A stretch of DNA of 64,000 nucleotides. It comes from Unio delphinus (lineage: Eukaryota; Mollusca; Bivalvia; Unionida; Unionidae). The DNA lies in contig JAQISU010000070.1 in NCBI GenBank assembly GCA_029339505.1, positions 987,501 through 1,051,500 of the forward strand, written 5' to 3'. The notes under the pieces were generated by a model that saw nothing but the letters and a program-made list of their open reading frames with translations, was not told the origin of the DNA and did not search any database. Positions 13,040-25,487 of the stretch are shown here, piece by piece; position 1 is the stretch's first letter; every line of letters begins with the position of its first letter. The position numbers were made by a program, and so were the translations under genes.

Positions 13040-16000
13040 TAATACTCACCCTCACTGGAGACTACCATGGAATGGAATCCATCAAGGGCAACTTTCTAAG
13101 TGACAATGATTGGGTTCAGTGAGAAAATGCCTTTGGTTGGTGGGCTAATGAGTGAAGAGCAGTGTAAGAGTCCCAAACGATGGGTCTGATCACATCCTCA
13201 AAAAATGAATGAGGCCAGTGAGTCAGTTTGAACCTTACTGGCCTTAATTTTCATGAAAGATAGGTCCCTGTCAGTAAAGGTCTCTTGATAGTTAAGGCTA
13301 TCCACCTAGAAATGGTGGAACCTAAAATATCAGCTAAATAAGTAAGAGGAAATTACTTTTACTTACTCTCCATTCAACCGTTGGAATCTGCCAAGAATCA
13401 ATGCACAGCCTTATCTGGGCATAAGAGTCAATCTTGGTCATTCATGACACAGATAAGGATAAGACTGGGAACGTTAATTGGAAGTGTAGCAAATGAAGGA
13501 AATCAGTTATTTTTGCTAAATAACCTAGTGAATAATATAGAGAAACTGACCCATAATTCGCAATAAAGCACCATAATTCCCAATGAACCTGATAGCACCA
13601 TAATTCCCAATGAACCTGATAGCACCGTAATTCCCGATGAACCTGATAGCACTGTAAATTCCCAAAGAACCTGATAGCAACATAATTCCAAAAGAACCTG
13701 ATAGCACCGTAATTCCCAATGAACCTGATAGCACCATAATTCCCGATAAACCTGATAGCACCATAATTCCCAATGAACCTGATAGTACTGTAATTCCCAA
13801 AGAACCTGATAGCACCATCATTCCCAATGAACCTGATAGTACTGTAATTCCCAAAGAACCTGATAGCACCATAATTCCCCATGAACCTGATAGCAACATA
13901 ATTCCCAAAGAACCTGATAGCACTGTAATTCCCAAAGAACCTGATAGCACCGTAATTCCCAAAGAACCTGATAGCAACAGAATTCTAAAAGAACCTGATA
14001 GCACCGTAATTCCCAATGAACTGGATAGCACCATAATTCCCAATGAACCTGATAGCACCATAATTCCCAATGAACCTGATAGTACTGTAATTCCCAATGA
14101 ACCTGATAGCACCATAATTCCCAATGAACCTGATAGCACCGTAATTCCCAATGAACCTGATAGCACCATAATTCCTGATGAACCTGATAGCACCATAATT
14201 CCCGATGAACCTGATAGCACCATAATTCCCGATGAACCTGATAGCACCATAATTCCCAATGAACCTGATAGCACTGTAATTCCCGATGAACCTGATAGCA
14301 CCATAATTCCCGATGAACCTGATAGCACCATAATTCCCAATGAACCTGATAGCACTGTAATTCCCGATGAACCTGATAGCACCGTAATTCCCAAAGAACC
14401 TGATAGCACCATAATTCCCAATGAACCTGATAGCACCGTAATTCCCGATGAACCTGATAGCACCATAATTCCTGATGAACCTGATAGCACCGTAATTCCC
14501 AAAGAACCTGATAGCACCGTAAATTCCCAAAGAACCTGATAGCAACATAATTCCCAAAGAACCTGATAGCAACATAATTCCCAAAGAACCTGATAGCACC
14601 AAAATTCCTGATGAACCTGATAGCACCGTAATTCCCAATGAACCTGATAGCACCATAATTCCCAATGAACCAGATAGCACCATAATTCTCAATGAACCTG
14701 ATAGCACCATAATTCCTGATGAACCTGATAGCACCATAATTCCTGACGAACCTGATAGCACCATAATTCCCAATTAACCTGATAGCACCGTAATTCCCAA
14801 TGAACCTGATAGCACCATAATTCCCAATGAACCTGATAGCACCATAATTCCCAATGGACTGGATAGCACCATAATTCCCAATGAGCCTGATAGCACCATA
14901 ATTCCCACTGGACCAGATAGCAGCATAATTCACTGTATCGAGCATGAAGTTCACTCCTTCATCTCACAGATGCTAAATATATCAAGGAAATATTGAGGGT
15001 AAAGTTTATTAACAGAAGCTTATCAGAAAGGTTTGGAGTGGGTAAGTATTGAGAGACCACATGACACAAGAAAGCTTCCATTTAGCATTAGAGAGTGAGA
15101 CAATGGACTTTGCATATTGAGTTACCTGATCAGGTCTGCTAAGTGAAAATCTGTACCAAAAGCAGACATTTTCAAAATCTGAGCGTTGGAAAGGACTTTT
15201 TGGCAGGCTCTAATAATGCAAACTTAAAAAAATACAGAAGAAAATCCCCTCTGCACTCACAGACAGCTAGGACTGACATGTTTTTTTACTATACCAATCA
15301 CAAAAGATTCATTTCAGACATACCTTTTCCAGCACTTTGCAACTATGATCAAAAGCTTTTCTTTGTCTAGCATAAAGGTTGAGATTCTATGGTCTGCTGT
15401 AGCAGAAATCCCTTGTGTTGTGACAGAAGGTCCCTCCTCTAAGGTAAGGTCCTGGTATGGTCCACCAGCAGATTAAGAAGATCACTGAATACATTCATTG
15501 GGGCCATTGAGGACCTGTGGTATCATCTTGAAAGGTGGGGAGGAATAAATGAAAGTGTCCACTGCCTAGGCCATCTGATAAGGAACTGGGGGAATGTGAA
15601 AGGGAGCCTGTTGTTCAACTTGGTGGCAAACAAGTCTACTAAAGGAGTTCCCCAAAGTGCAAACATGTAGTCTATTATGGAATTGTGCAGCAACCATTCT
15701 ATAAGAATGTCAATATCACCCCTTTCAATAACAGACTGTCCACCCACATATTCTTCCTGCTTTGGATGCTGTGAACTCAGAGGGTAATACTATCTTAAAC
15801 TGCCCAGTGAAGGAGGTTCCAAAAATTCATGCTGAGTGAAAGCATGTTTATCTCTCCTTGTCTCTTGATGTACACTATCACAGACCTCTTGTTAGGTGGA
15901 TGCACTCCTGAAGGTCCCAAAACACTGCCCTCATTTCCAAATTGTTGATGTGGAGGATAGATTCTTTCTAGCTCTAGATGAGCACTTCAACCTGAATATG

Positions 16001-17200
16001 ATGTGTCAGGTTACATTGGGATTCAGGTTGTTGTGGTGCATGGAGATCTGGCCAGACAATGATCTGAATTTGCTGACCAAATCAGATGATGCTGACCAAA
16101 TCAGATGATGCTGACCAAATCAGATGATGCTGGTAATCCTTAACCTGTGAAATCCATTTAAAAGAGAAACAGGACAGGATCCAAATTCAGTCTGCCTAGA
16201 AGAACCAGGCCTGCTGTAGAGTTCAAAGACACCCAATTGAGATGGAAAAAGACTGATAACATGGTCTTTACTCCCAATGTCTCCAACAGGAAACTGATCT
16301 TGTCCACTCGGTTCTGTGGGACACAGTCTAGTCCTCTGTTTGCAAGGAAATTCATCCCCACCTAAACAAAAGCTTGAGAGGAGTAAACTTTGATTTATCT
16401 AAGGTTGGCAGAATACCAAGCCAGGCCAACATGGACCAACTGCAAGATATATCCAGTTTGAAAGACTCTACTCTTAGTCATTGTGGATCAACTAATCATC
16501 AAAATATTGGATACCCAGTGAGCCCAAATAGGTTGCATTACTCTCAGGACCCTAGTAAAAGAGACCTGACCAAACAGCAGAGTTTGAAAATGGATACCTC
16601 CCCATTCTAGCAAACCTGGATGTACATCATGTGTGGAGGAAACATAGCATCCTAATGATTGATAGAGAACGCCTAATCCCGAGGTTTGATAGCATTCCTG
16701 GTAGTGGCAATGGTCTCCATCTGGAATGGGTTTCTCCTGCAAAAATCAGTTTAGGGAAGGAAGTTTCATAATTGGATGAAACATTTTTCTTAAGAAATAG
16801 GAAAATTCACAAGCAGAAGGCCAGACATTTGTCTCTCAACACCATCTCTACTCTACTGAAGAATGGATTGAACTATCTTTAAGCGCAACAGATTTAACTG
16901 ATCAAAGCCTGTAGAAATCTCTTAAGATAGAAAGCACCATGTGAATGACTGTGATTACAGACCAAGTCTATGAAAAGACCTTTAATCTGCACCTACTGGA
17001 ACCAATGGAAGAAGTACACTGTCAGAGAGGGATCAAGTCCCTATGACTGTCAATCCATTTCCTTAGGAAATTGATATGGGCCTGCAAACTTCTTCCCTTG
17101 GCTTTTGTGATGCTTCTAGGCAGGCCTGTCTGCTGCAGGAAGCTCTAAAAGAGTTGTTGTTCTGACTAGGGTTGTGCAGATTTAAAGAATTTTAGCTGAA
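13040..17200 (-). pseudogene. Decayed DIRS-like (tyrosine recombinase) retrotransposon
   Basis: Order on the minus strand fits a DIRS pol. A reverse-transcriptase remnant lies at about 16750-16160: FKLDISCSWS, then GMNFLANRGLDCVPQNRVDK. RNase H and linker follow, with LLHNSIIDYMFALWGTPLVD then LFATKLNNRLP at about 15700-15590, a motif typical of DIRS/Ty3-type elements. RRDLLSQHKGFLLQQTIES lies near 15400. Recombinase pieces are YLASVR*RSELHA at about 14975-14940, LLCPDKAVH near 13415, LADILGSTISRWIALTIK at about 13330-13275 and FFEDVIRPIVWDS near 13200-13160. Many stops and frameshifts make it dead. A 27-bp array (13568-14930) interrupts the recombinase. No terminal repeats were identified. 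Clade assignment is from motif memory. Confidence 0.72.
13568..14935. repeat. 27-bp minisatellite, about 50 copies, inside the DIRS-like element
   Basis: The unit is CCTGATAGCACCATAATTCC plus CAATGAA, with recurring variants (ACC/ACT, ATA/GTA, AAT/GAT/AAA). The plus frame reads PDSTIIPNE repeats without an ATG. Minus frames give LSGSLGIMV, CYQVHWELW and AIRFIGNYG repeats, the source of ORFs up to 378 codons. Two units carry an extra A (CTGTAAATTCC, GTAAATTCC) that breaks the frame. No evidence of translation. Confidence 0.95.
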
Positions 17201-17234
17201 GTGCATAAAGAATGGTCTTGACATTTTTGCTTTC

Positions 17235-17805
17235 TTGGCCAGTTTCAAAGTGACCAAACCAGATGGCAAGGTACAAGTAGAGTACCATGATCAGAGCACA
17301 CCTACTCACTGCTCTGTACCCTACACTGACTATCCATTCAATCCAGAATCAAACACAAAATTTGTTCTCTGTGCTACATTTCACTGATGGACTTCAGTCC
17401 AACATACCTATAGGACCTCGCCCATGTGTACACACCAGCAAGATACTTGCGCTCCTCTTCTGACAATATATACTCATTATTCCCACAATGAAAACAAAGT
17501 CATATAGATAAATAACGTTTGCATACCAGGGCCAAGCAATGGAATGAATTACCCATTGAAATTAGACACAAAGAAATAGTGATCCATTTCAAGAGTGCTC
17601 TTAAAACTCACCTACTTTGACTGCAAGAACAAACTTAAAAAACCTAACAAAATTTCCTACATTAAACATTTTCAGCATGTTTTTATGTTTTCTAATTTCA
17701 TGGAGTTTTTCTGTTTTTTATAGAAATATCTTTATATATGTTGTAAAGTGCTGAGAGCTTCTAAAGATTATGCGCTACATAAAGTCCACATTATTATTGT
17801 TTTAA
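17235..17805 (+). mobile_element. 5'-truncated CR1/L2-like LINE, 3' fragment
   Basis: Matches the 3' end of the LINE at 31.67-33.72 kb over about 560 bp: CATTTCACTGATGGACTTCAGTCC, ACACACCAGCAAGATACTTG, TTCAGCATGTTTTTATGTTT and finally ATGCGCTACATAAAGTCCAC before ATTATTATTG. The reading frame is broken. It is clearly more diverged than the other copy. Confidence 0.85.
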
Positions 17806-18088
17806 ACTTTCTTGGTCTATGACCAGTAGAGTTAAATACAGACAGGGCCTTCATTCTCTTTCTCTTGCTGTGAGGGTAAATACTCTTCTGAACAGGCACC
17901 TAAATTATCAATTACCATCCTGATTGTTTTGATCAACAGGCCAAGTTACACTCCTTCCAACACATACAAACACTGAAAATGTGGTCTTTAAAAGATGTCT
18001 TGGGAATATCCAGAGATGGTATGAATATGATAACTAAGATAGTAAGCGAGAAAATTATATATGTATACAAGGATTGCTAGTGACTCAC

Positions 18089-18160
18089 CATATCAGCAAC
18101 TGGGGACTTCTTCTGCATCTGTTTCTCAACTTCTAGCTGCATATGAGCCATGGTCCCTGC
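18089..18160 (-). CDS. SCHIP1: SCHIP1 homologue, third exon seen (24 codons)
   Basis: This small 72-bp exon encodes AGTMAHMQLEVEKQMQKKSP followed by VADM. It corresponds to '[20 protein letters not shown]' of vertebrate SCHIP1, a strong family signature. The acceptor is CTTTTTCAG and the donor ATG|GTGAGT, phase 0 at both ends. A 33-bp hairpin minisatellite begins about 160 bp upstream of the acceptor (18319-18660). Confidence 0.93.
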
Positions 18161-18318
18161 CTGAAAAAGAAATTAGTGAAAATTAAAATTTACAAAAAAT
18201 CTCAATTAAAAAAACCCCACCATTTATTATATAAAAAGCATGCCAGAAACGTAGTTATAACCTTGTTAATTTCCTGGTGTGCTCATATTTAGTAGTCTAT
18301 CAGATAATGTGTTGCAAA

Positions 18319-18665
18319 GTCTGAGGGATTGTTATCCTTAGTAAGGACTTGTTCTGAGGGATTGTTATCCTTAGTAAGGACTTGTTCTGAGGGATTGTTA
18401 TCCTTAGTAAGGACTTGTTCTGAGGGATTGTTATCCTTAGTAAGGACTTGTTCTGAGGGATTGTTATCCTTAGTAAGGACTTGTTCTGAGGGATTGTTAT
18501 CCTTAGTAAGGACTTGTTCTGAGGGATTGTTATCCTTAGTAAGGACTTGTTCTGAGGGATTGTTATCCTTAGTAAGGACTTGTTCTGGGTTGTTGTTATC
18601 CTTAGTAAGGACTTGTTCTGGGTTGTTGTTATCCTTAGTAAGGATTTGTTCTGGGTTGTTGTTTC
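18319..18665. repeat. 33-bp minisatellite with internal hairpin, about 10 copies
   Basis: The unit is TGAGGGATTGTTATCCTTAG plus TAAGGACTTGTTC. TCCTTA-G-TAAGGA is a perfect inverted repeat in every unit. Because 33 is a multiple of three, both strands show 11-residue repeat ORFs, which are artefacts. The last three copies have GGGTTGTTG in place of GAGGGATTG. Confidence 0.95.
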
Positions 18666-18841
18666 CTTCAACAATAGGTAAGCTATTGGGGATTCAAAAG
18701 GCCAACAGAACATGACTTTTACCTTGGTCCACAAGTGAACCACTTTGCTAGAAATCTCCATATTTCTTAAACTGAACATCATACTAACGAAAAGAAAGAA
18801 ACTTAATTGTTCTCCTTCGTAAAACATTATATGCATATGTG

Positions 18842-18845
<4 letters not shown>

Positions 18846-18936
<91 letters not shown>
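18846..18936. repeat. (TA)n microsatellite with (CA)n end
   Basis: About 75 bp of TA followed by six or so CA repeats. It produces the meaningless Tyr-Ile ORFs on the minus strand. Confidence 0.97.
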
Positions 18937-19094
18937 AATATAAAACATCTCATCTGATTCTTTTGTTCCTGTGAGTTTTATTTCATTAAAAATCACATTT
19001 CTGTGCAAATTTAATATGAAATATGAAACCATGGAAACAAGAGTGCAAAATAGTACATTATGTGCTCAGCATATCACGTGATATTGCAGACACA

Positions 19095-19770
19095 AGTTTG
19101 CTTCCATGCTCACTGACCTCTGATCTATTGACCCCAAACTGACAGGTGCATTCCTTGCCCCAACTGCAAGCCATCCACAGCTTGTTCATGGTCTTTAGCA
19201 AAGGCGTTACTTTGCAGAAAGTATTTTTCTTCTGGAGTCATCTGACCTTGATCTTTAACCTTTAAATCTCAAACCTACAGGTGTGTTCCTCATCTCAAAT
19301 GCAAGCCATCTACAAAGATTGGTCAAGGCAAATGGTACAGAACTTCCTTCTTTCTCACTTTGTGCCCATAACTTCTGACCCCCCAAAAAACAAGTGTCTT
19401 TGTCTCAAATGTATGCAATCCACAAGGTCTGGTCAAAATAGATGATAAAGGAATCAAGATATATATACAGAAATCATTTTCTGTCTGAGTATCACTGATC
19501 TTGACAACTGCCCTTTATATCCACAAAATGGAAAGGTTTTTTTAATCTAAAATCCAAGCCAATTACGGGGCTATGTCAAGGTATCTGTCATAAAAGTCAA
19601 GTTCAGAAAGGTTTCCTGCATTCTGTCCCTGTCATGTGGATATTTTAACATTCTGTACAAAAAAGTTTCCAATTCAGTCCTTGTGATGTAGACATTTTGA
19701 CCTTTTGAGCTCCAAATCTAAAGGTTTCTTCCTTCCTCCAAGCTATTTACAAAGTTTGCTAACTGTAGAT
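19095..19770. repeat. Degenerate long-period repeat, about 110-170 bp units
   Basis: The blocks TGACCTTGATCTTTAACCTT, CTCAAATGCAAGCCATCTAC and GGTCAAGG recur at about 19.17, 19.30, 19.41, 19.55 and 19.74 kb with heavy divergence. Confidence 0.65.
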
Positions 19771-19799
19771 GGTGGAGACCTTCAGCTACTGTGTGCAAT

Positions 19800-20805
19800 T
19801 AAAAGAGCAAGTACACATAGCTGACTGAATCTACAGGAATGCATTATAACATGACACTATAGATAAATACATGTAGCTGACTGGATGTACAGACAGGCAT
19901 TGTAACCTGATGCTATATATAAATACACATAGCTGACTGAATGTACAGATAGCCATTTTAACATGACACTATATGTAAATACATGTAGCTGAATGGATGT
20001 ACAGACAGGCATTATAACATGACACTATAGATAAATACATGTAGCTGACTGGATGTACAGACAGGCATTATAACATGACACTATAGATAAATACATGTAG
20101 CTGACTGGATGTACAGACAGGCATTGTAACCTGATGCTATATATAAATACACATAGCTGACTGAATGTACAGACAGCCATTTTAACATGACACTACATGT
20201 AAATACATGTAGCTGAATGGATGTACAGACTAAATACACATAGTTGACTGAATGTACAGACAGGCATTATAACATGGCACTATATGTAAATACATGTAGC
20301 TGACTGGATGTACAGACAGGCATTATAACATGACACTATAGATAAATACATGGAGCAGACTGGATGTACAGACAGGCATTATAACATGACACTATAGATA
20401 AATACATGTAGCTGACTGGATGTACCGACAGGCATTGTAACCTGATGCTATATATAAATACACATAGCTGACTGAATGTACAGATAGCCATTTTAACATG
20501 ACACTATATGTAAATACATGTAGCTGAATGGATGTACAGACTAAATACACATAGTTGACTGAATGTACAGACAGGCATTATAACATGGCACTATATGTAA
20601 ATACATGTAGCTGACTGGATGTACAGACTAAATACACATAGTTGACTGAATGTACAGACAGGCATTATAACATGGTACTATATGTAAAAAGATGTAGCTG
20701 AATGGATGTACAGGCAGGCATTGTAACCTGATGCTATATATAAATACACATAGCTGACTGAATGTACAGACAGCCATTTTAACATGACACTATATGTAAA
20801 GGCAA
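19800..20805. repeat. 56-bp array with higher-order structure, about 17 units
   Basis: The unit is ACATGTAGCTGACTGGATGT followed by ACAGACAGGC, ATTATAACATGACACTATA and GATAAAT. Subtypes alternate: GGCATTGTAACCTGATGCTA at about 19878, 20122, 20434 and 20720, and AGCCATTTTAACATGACACT after it. Some units are cut short after ATGTACAGAC. Confidence 0.9.
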
Positions 20806-21529
20806 GCACCTTATACCATTTGGACACTCCAAAACTTAACCAAGGTGATAAAAGATTGACAAGAGTGTTATTAAAGTTCATCTACCAATTACATGGTGGA
20901 ACATATAAATATTAATACACTTATCAGGCCCAATGTAACACTCAATCTTAGGGTATATTTGAAATAAAGATTGGATGCCTGCTAATATTCACAAGCATCC
21001 AAAGGCATCTTTACCACTAAACATTCTGTAAGAGTGATTTTTTAAGCCTGATATGATTGTGTTGCTATGTGAATTTACTGCAATAAGATAGAGCATAAAG
21101 GATAATTTAGTAAGGCACCAATCAGTTAATTCAATACACTTCTCTACTCTCATTTTGCACTGACCCCATCTCTCGAATTACTGGTGTAGAAAATCTAACC
21201 ATGAGAGTTACCAAATACTTGTTTAGCCCTGTCCTGTAGCAGTACATACAATGGAATCAATAAACACTTGGAAATACAGCCAACTTAAACCAAGATAGGA
21301 TGATATATATGCCACAAGATGAATGTATTCATTGAGAGTCAGGACTGTACATGCAACTGTAAGACCAATCCCAAAAAGGACACTGCATTATAAAGTATTG
21401 TCTTCATATTTGACAAAAGTTGTAATTTATGTCTAATTGTTGAGACCTCTGTGTTCTATCAATGGAAGTTGAATCAAGGCCCAATCAGCATGCCCTTGTC
21501 TCTTCATGATGTGAACTGAAGAACTCCAA

Positions 21530-21665
21530 TCAGTATTATAGCTCAGTTTTGCAATGCACCAGTCTGTTTCTTGATTATAGTTCAGTTTTTGTTATGTAAT
21601 GCACCAGTCTGTTTCTTGATTATAGTTCAGTTTTTGTTATGTAATGCACCAGTCTGTTTCTTGTT
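21530..21665. repeat. Short tandem duplication, about 55 bp x 2.5
   Basis: TTATAGTTCAGTTTTTGTTA and TGTAATGCACCAGTCTGTTT are repeated in tandem. Confidence 0.8.
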
Positions 21666-22188
21666 TCGCACATGAAAGAAGGAAGCAGCAAAAACTAAGT
21701 TGAGTGTCAGGCTCATAATCTATGGCATGTAAGTTTGATAACTGCCCTGGTCAGTCCAGGTCAGTCAGGGTCAGATGCTTCAGTGTGTCCTTGGAAAGGG
21801 TATTTAGATCCCATTTTCTTGGCATGGTATAGCCAACAACCTAACAAAGTGCAATTAAATCAACCAATCAACCCTTATGAAAAAATGTCTCATTATATAT
21901 TGCAAGATTCAATCTTTATTATTGTACTCAACATGGTCTCAAAGAAAGGAGGAACTCTTTAAATTCATTAAACTACACTCAATGTATTGATATAAGAAAA
22001 CTGTAGGAACCATTTTTATCAACTTAGAAAATAACTTCTGTATATCATACAGACATAAACTAGTCAATTCATCCACAAATTTGAATAAACTTATGGTTTC
22101 ACCTCAGCAAAATGAGTGATCATCTTCAAATGCCTTAGTGTAAACACTATCCTACAACATTCATTTAGCCCCTATTTTATAAAAATAC

Positions 22189-22332
22189 CTGTGCCAGGGC
22201 CAACTTTGCCTCGTGCTGAAGCCTGGCCTGTCTTTTAAAGAAATCCTCCTCCCCCTCATCTTCCTGTTTTGCCTCTTCAGGCAACTTCATTTTGGAGTGC
22301 ACAATAGTATCTGATGATATGGTGTGGTTGTT
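22189..22332 (-). CDS. SCHIP1: SCHIP1 homologue, second exon seen (48 codons)
   Basis: The exon reads NNHTISSDTIVHSKMKLPEE, then an acidic run (EDEGEED), then FFKRQARLQHEAKLALAQ, matching the family's 'DFLTRQKKLQAEAKMALA' helix. The acceptor is ATTTTCAG and the donor CAG|GTATTT. The length is 144 bp with phase 0 at both ends, so it could be skipped without shifting the frame. The charged helix is the start of the long predicted helical part of the protein. The donor departs from the consensus after GTA (GTATTT), the weakest of the five donors here. Confidence 0.93.
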
Positions 22333-22420
22333 CTGAAAATAAAAACATAAGATAATGCAAAGATTCTGTAGGATTCATTTTTATCAGGGTATCTGTATAT
22401 CCTTCCATCTATCTAAATAC

Positions 22421-22612
22421 CATATATACTCACTTATAAGTCAAGTAAAACTGCAAATAACAAAGATCCAGATCTGCCATAGCATAATAAGCCTGCAGAT
22501 CAGGGTCATGCTGTTAAACAGATTACTTATAACAAACTGCACAGGTCTACTGGTGCATTATGTGATGGCAGATATGGGTCTCTGTAGTTTATATGTGCCT
22601 CATTATATATAT
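22421..22612. mobile_element. MITE-like element, family M
   Basis: The left end is CCATATATACTCACTTATAA, followed by AGATCCAGATCTGCCATAGC, TACTGGTGCATTATGTGATG and GCAGATATGGGTCTCTGTAG. The interior is partly self-complementary. It lies just upstream of the SCHIP1 exon at 22332. Confidence 0.65.
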
Positions 22613-22764
22613 ATATATATTACATGTATTAATATTTTGGCGCCATAAAATTAGTTGCAGAATATCCACCCTTAAGGTCTTCAACAAAACATATTTTGAC
22701 TAAATGACTGATCGTCTCATTAACCATGGGCCCTAGTGGATCTAAGGCACTTATATTTATTCAC

Positions 22765-23530
22765 TGTCATCACACCTATCAGTGTCATCACACCTATCAT
22801 TGTGATCACACCTATCATTGTCATGTCATCACACCTATCATTGTCATCACACCTATCAGTGTCATCACACCTATCAGTGTCATCACACCTATCAGTGTGA
22901 TCACACCTATCACTGTCATGTCATCACACCTATCAGTGTGATCACACCTATCACTGTCATGTCATCACACCTATCACTGTCATCACACCTATCAGTGTCA
23001 TCACACCTATCAGTGTCATCACACCTATCAGTGTCATCACACCTATCAGTGTGATCACACCTATCAGTGTCATCACACCTATCAGTGTCATCACACCTAT
23101 CAGTGTCATCACACCTATCACTGTCATGTCATCACACCTATCAGTGTCATCACACCTATCACTGTCATGTCATCACACCTATCAGTGTCATCACACCTAT
23201 CAGTGTCATCACACCTATCAGTGTCATCACACCTATCAGTGTGATCACACCTATCATTGTCATCACACCTATCAGTGTCATCACACCTATCAGTGTCATC
23301 ACACCTATCAGTGTCATCACACCTATCAGTGTGATCACACCTATCACTGTCATGTCATCACACCTATCAGTGTGATCACACCTATCACTGTCATGTCATC
23401 ACACCTATCACTGTCATGTCATCACACCTATCAGTGTCATCACACCTATCATTGTCATCGCACCTATCATTGTCATCACACCTATCAGTGTCATCACACC
23501 TATCATTGTCATCACACCTATCAGTGTGGG
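22765..23530. repeat. 19-bp minisatellite, about 38 copies
   Basis: The unit is TCATCACACCTATCAGTG(T). Variants have GATCACACC, CACTGTCATG and CATTGTC, arranged in repeating blocks. ORFs such as HTYQC repeats are artefacts. Confidence 0.95.
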
Positions 23531-23539
23531 CTACAGTTT

Positions 23540-23690
23540 AAACTCAGCCAGTTACATGGGTATGAGAGAAAGCTTTCCAGTAGCATCCTGTAGGCTGGTT
23601 ATTCTTTTCAGGGTTTCCAGGTCTCTTCCTCCATTATAACAAACTGGCTGCCATGTGCTGAAGAACGGCATTAAACCCACAAACCAGTAA
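23540..23690 (+). mobile_element. Decayed SINE, family S (tRNA-Ser/Leu-like), body only
   Basis: AGAGAAAGCTTTCCAGTAGC, TTTCCAGGTCTCTTCCTCC and GGCATTAAACCCACAAAC correspond to the body of the better SINE copy at 55062-55310 in the opposite orientation. The tRNA head is not recognisable. Confidence 0.5.
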
Positions 23691-23924
23691 TTATCATCCA
23701 TGTTCACTTACCAAACAAAATGTCACTAAATGTGTTTATTATTGTTGTACTTTATTCCCTGGTCTTGTAGTAGTAGTTGTACTTTTATTCCCTGGTCTTA
23801 GTAATGAGATTCTTAGTAGTAGTGTGACAAAATTAAGTAATGCTGCCTTACCATTATCATTTTGGAGGATACGAACCATGAATTTCACAACATGCAATGC
23901 AACCTTCAGTGATACAGTACTAAA

Positions 23925-24600
23925 CCATTCTAATAATAAGACACCTCCATTTCCAAACCAGCCTAAATCAACACACACCTCCAATACAACACGAACCTAA
24001 CAGATGCCTCCAATACAACACAAACCTATTAACAGACCCCTCCATTACTAAACTATCCTAATAATAAGACACCTCCATTTCCAAACCAGCCTAAATCAAC
24101 ACACACCTCCAATACAACACGAACCTATTAACAGATGCCTCCAATACAACACAAACCTATTAACAGACCCCTCCATTACTAAACTATCCTAATAATAAGA
24201 CACCTCCATTTCCAAACCAGCCTAAATCAACACACACCTCCAATACAACACGAACCTATTAACAGATGCCTCCAGTACTAAACCATTCTAATAATAAGAC
24301 ACCTCCATTTCCAAACCAGCCTAATCAACACACACCTCCAATACAACACGAACCTATTAATAGACATCTCCAACACAACACAAACCTATTAACAGACCCC
24401 TCCATTACTAAACTATCCTAATAATAAGACACCTCCATTTCCAAACCAGCCTAAATCAACACACACCTCCAATACAACACGAACCTATTAACAGATGCCT
24501 CCAATACAACACCAACCTATTAACAGACCCCTCCATTACTAAACTATCCTAATAATAAGACACCTCCATTTCCAAACCAGAATAATCAACACAATCCTCT
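23925..24600. repeat. 130-bp tandem array, about 5 copies
   Basis: TAATAATAAGACACCTCCAT begins copies at about 23930, 24060, 24190, 24291 and 24420, with a partial at 24550. Each also holds one or two ATTAACAGA(TG/CC)CCTCC sub-blocks. One copy is about 30 bp short. Confidence 0.9.
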
Positions 24601-25487
24601 AGTATCATACCAACCTAATCAATACACAGCTTGTTATGTGCTGAGGCTCGAATAAACAGTAACATAGAAAGAGTGAAAAAAACAAGCTTGTAAAAACTTA
24701 ATGAACAATTTATTGAGCACAAATATTTTCCAGAAAAGAAAAATAAACTTACGGTTTTAAGAATCAATTCCAAAATTAATCCAAAAAATATTCAATATAT
24801 AATCCACTAGTGAAATTGCAAAAGTTCTGGTAATAAAATGTCCTAATAATTCCCAGTTCGAATCTTGGTGAAGCATCCAAGATGGAAGACGATGTCATGT
24901 GATGAAGTCAGTTCTGTCTTATGAAATTTGATGAGCATAATTATTTTCCAGATAAATAACAAAATAAATCCTCTTGATCCAAACGAATTGAAATAATTTC
25001 CAGTACATAGTAATTTAAAATAACTCAAAATGACACACAACTTAGTATTCTAACAGCCCAACTTCTACTAAATAGTTCGCTCCAAAACATAATTTATATA
25101 CCTGTTTTTACGTAAACAAGGAAGGGGTCACATGATTTTCTAGAATCTTTAGAACAAATTTACGCTAAAAAAATCTCGTACACACCGTATGACCCAGATG
25201 AGAATCAGTTATTTTTACTCTCAAGAACTAAAAATAGAAAGATGTTTATAACAAAGCTCCATAATGTCCTTGGAATCAACCAATCATTTTAAAAGCTTGT
25301 TTACAACTCTGAAGCCAGGTCAAAAATGAGGTCAACATCTGATGTTTAATCGTAAAGTACAGGTCATCCCACTTTTAAAAAAAATATCTCCCAATGAATA
25401 AATCTTAAACTTAAAATGTCAAATTTGAATCTGACAAACAAACAATTAAAATAAAAATAAATGACTTAATTATACGTAACAAGCTGA

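Noticed and set aside
13442..14954. ORFs of 146-378 codons with LSGSLGIMV or CYQVHWELW repeats
   Set aside because: Products of the 27-bp array in three minus frames at once. No conserved domain, no flanking coding signal in frame.
18300..19032. 217- and 82-codon ORFs with Tyr-Ile runs
   Set aside because: Translation of a (TA)n microsatellite and the 33-bp array.
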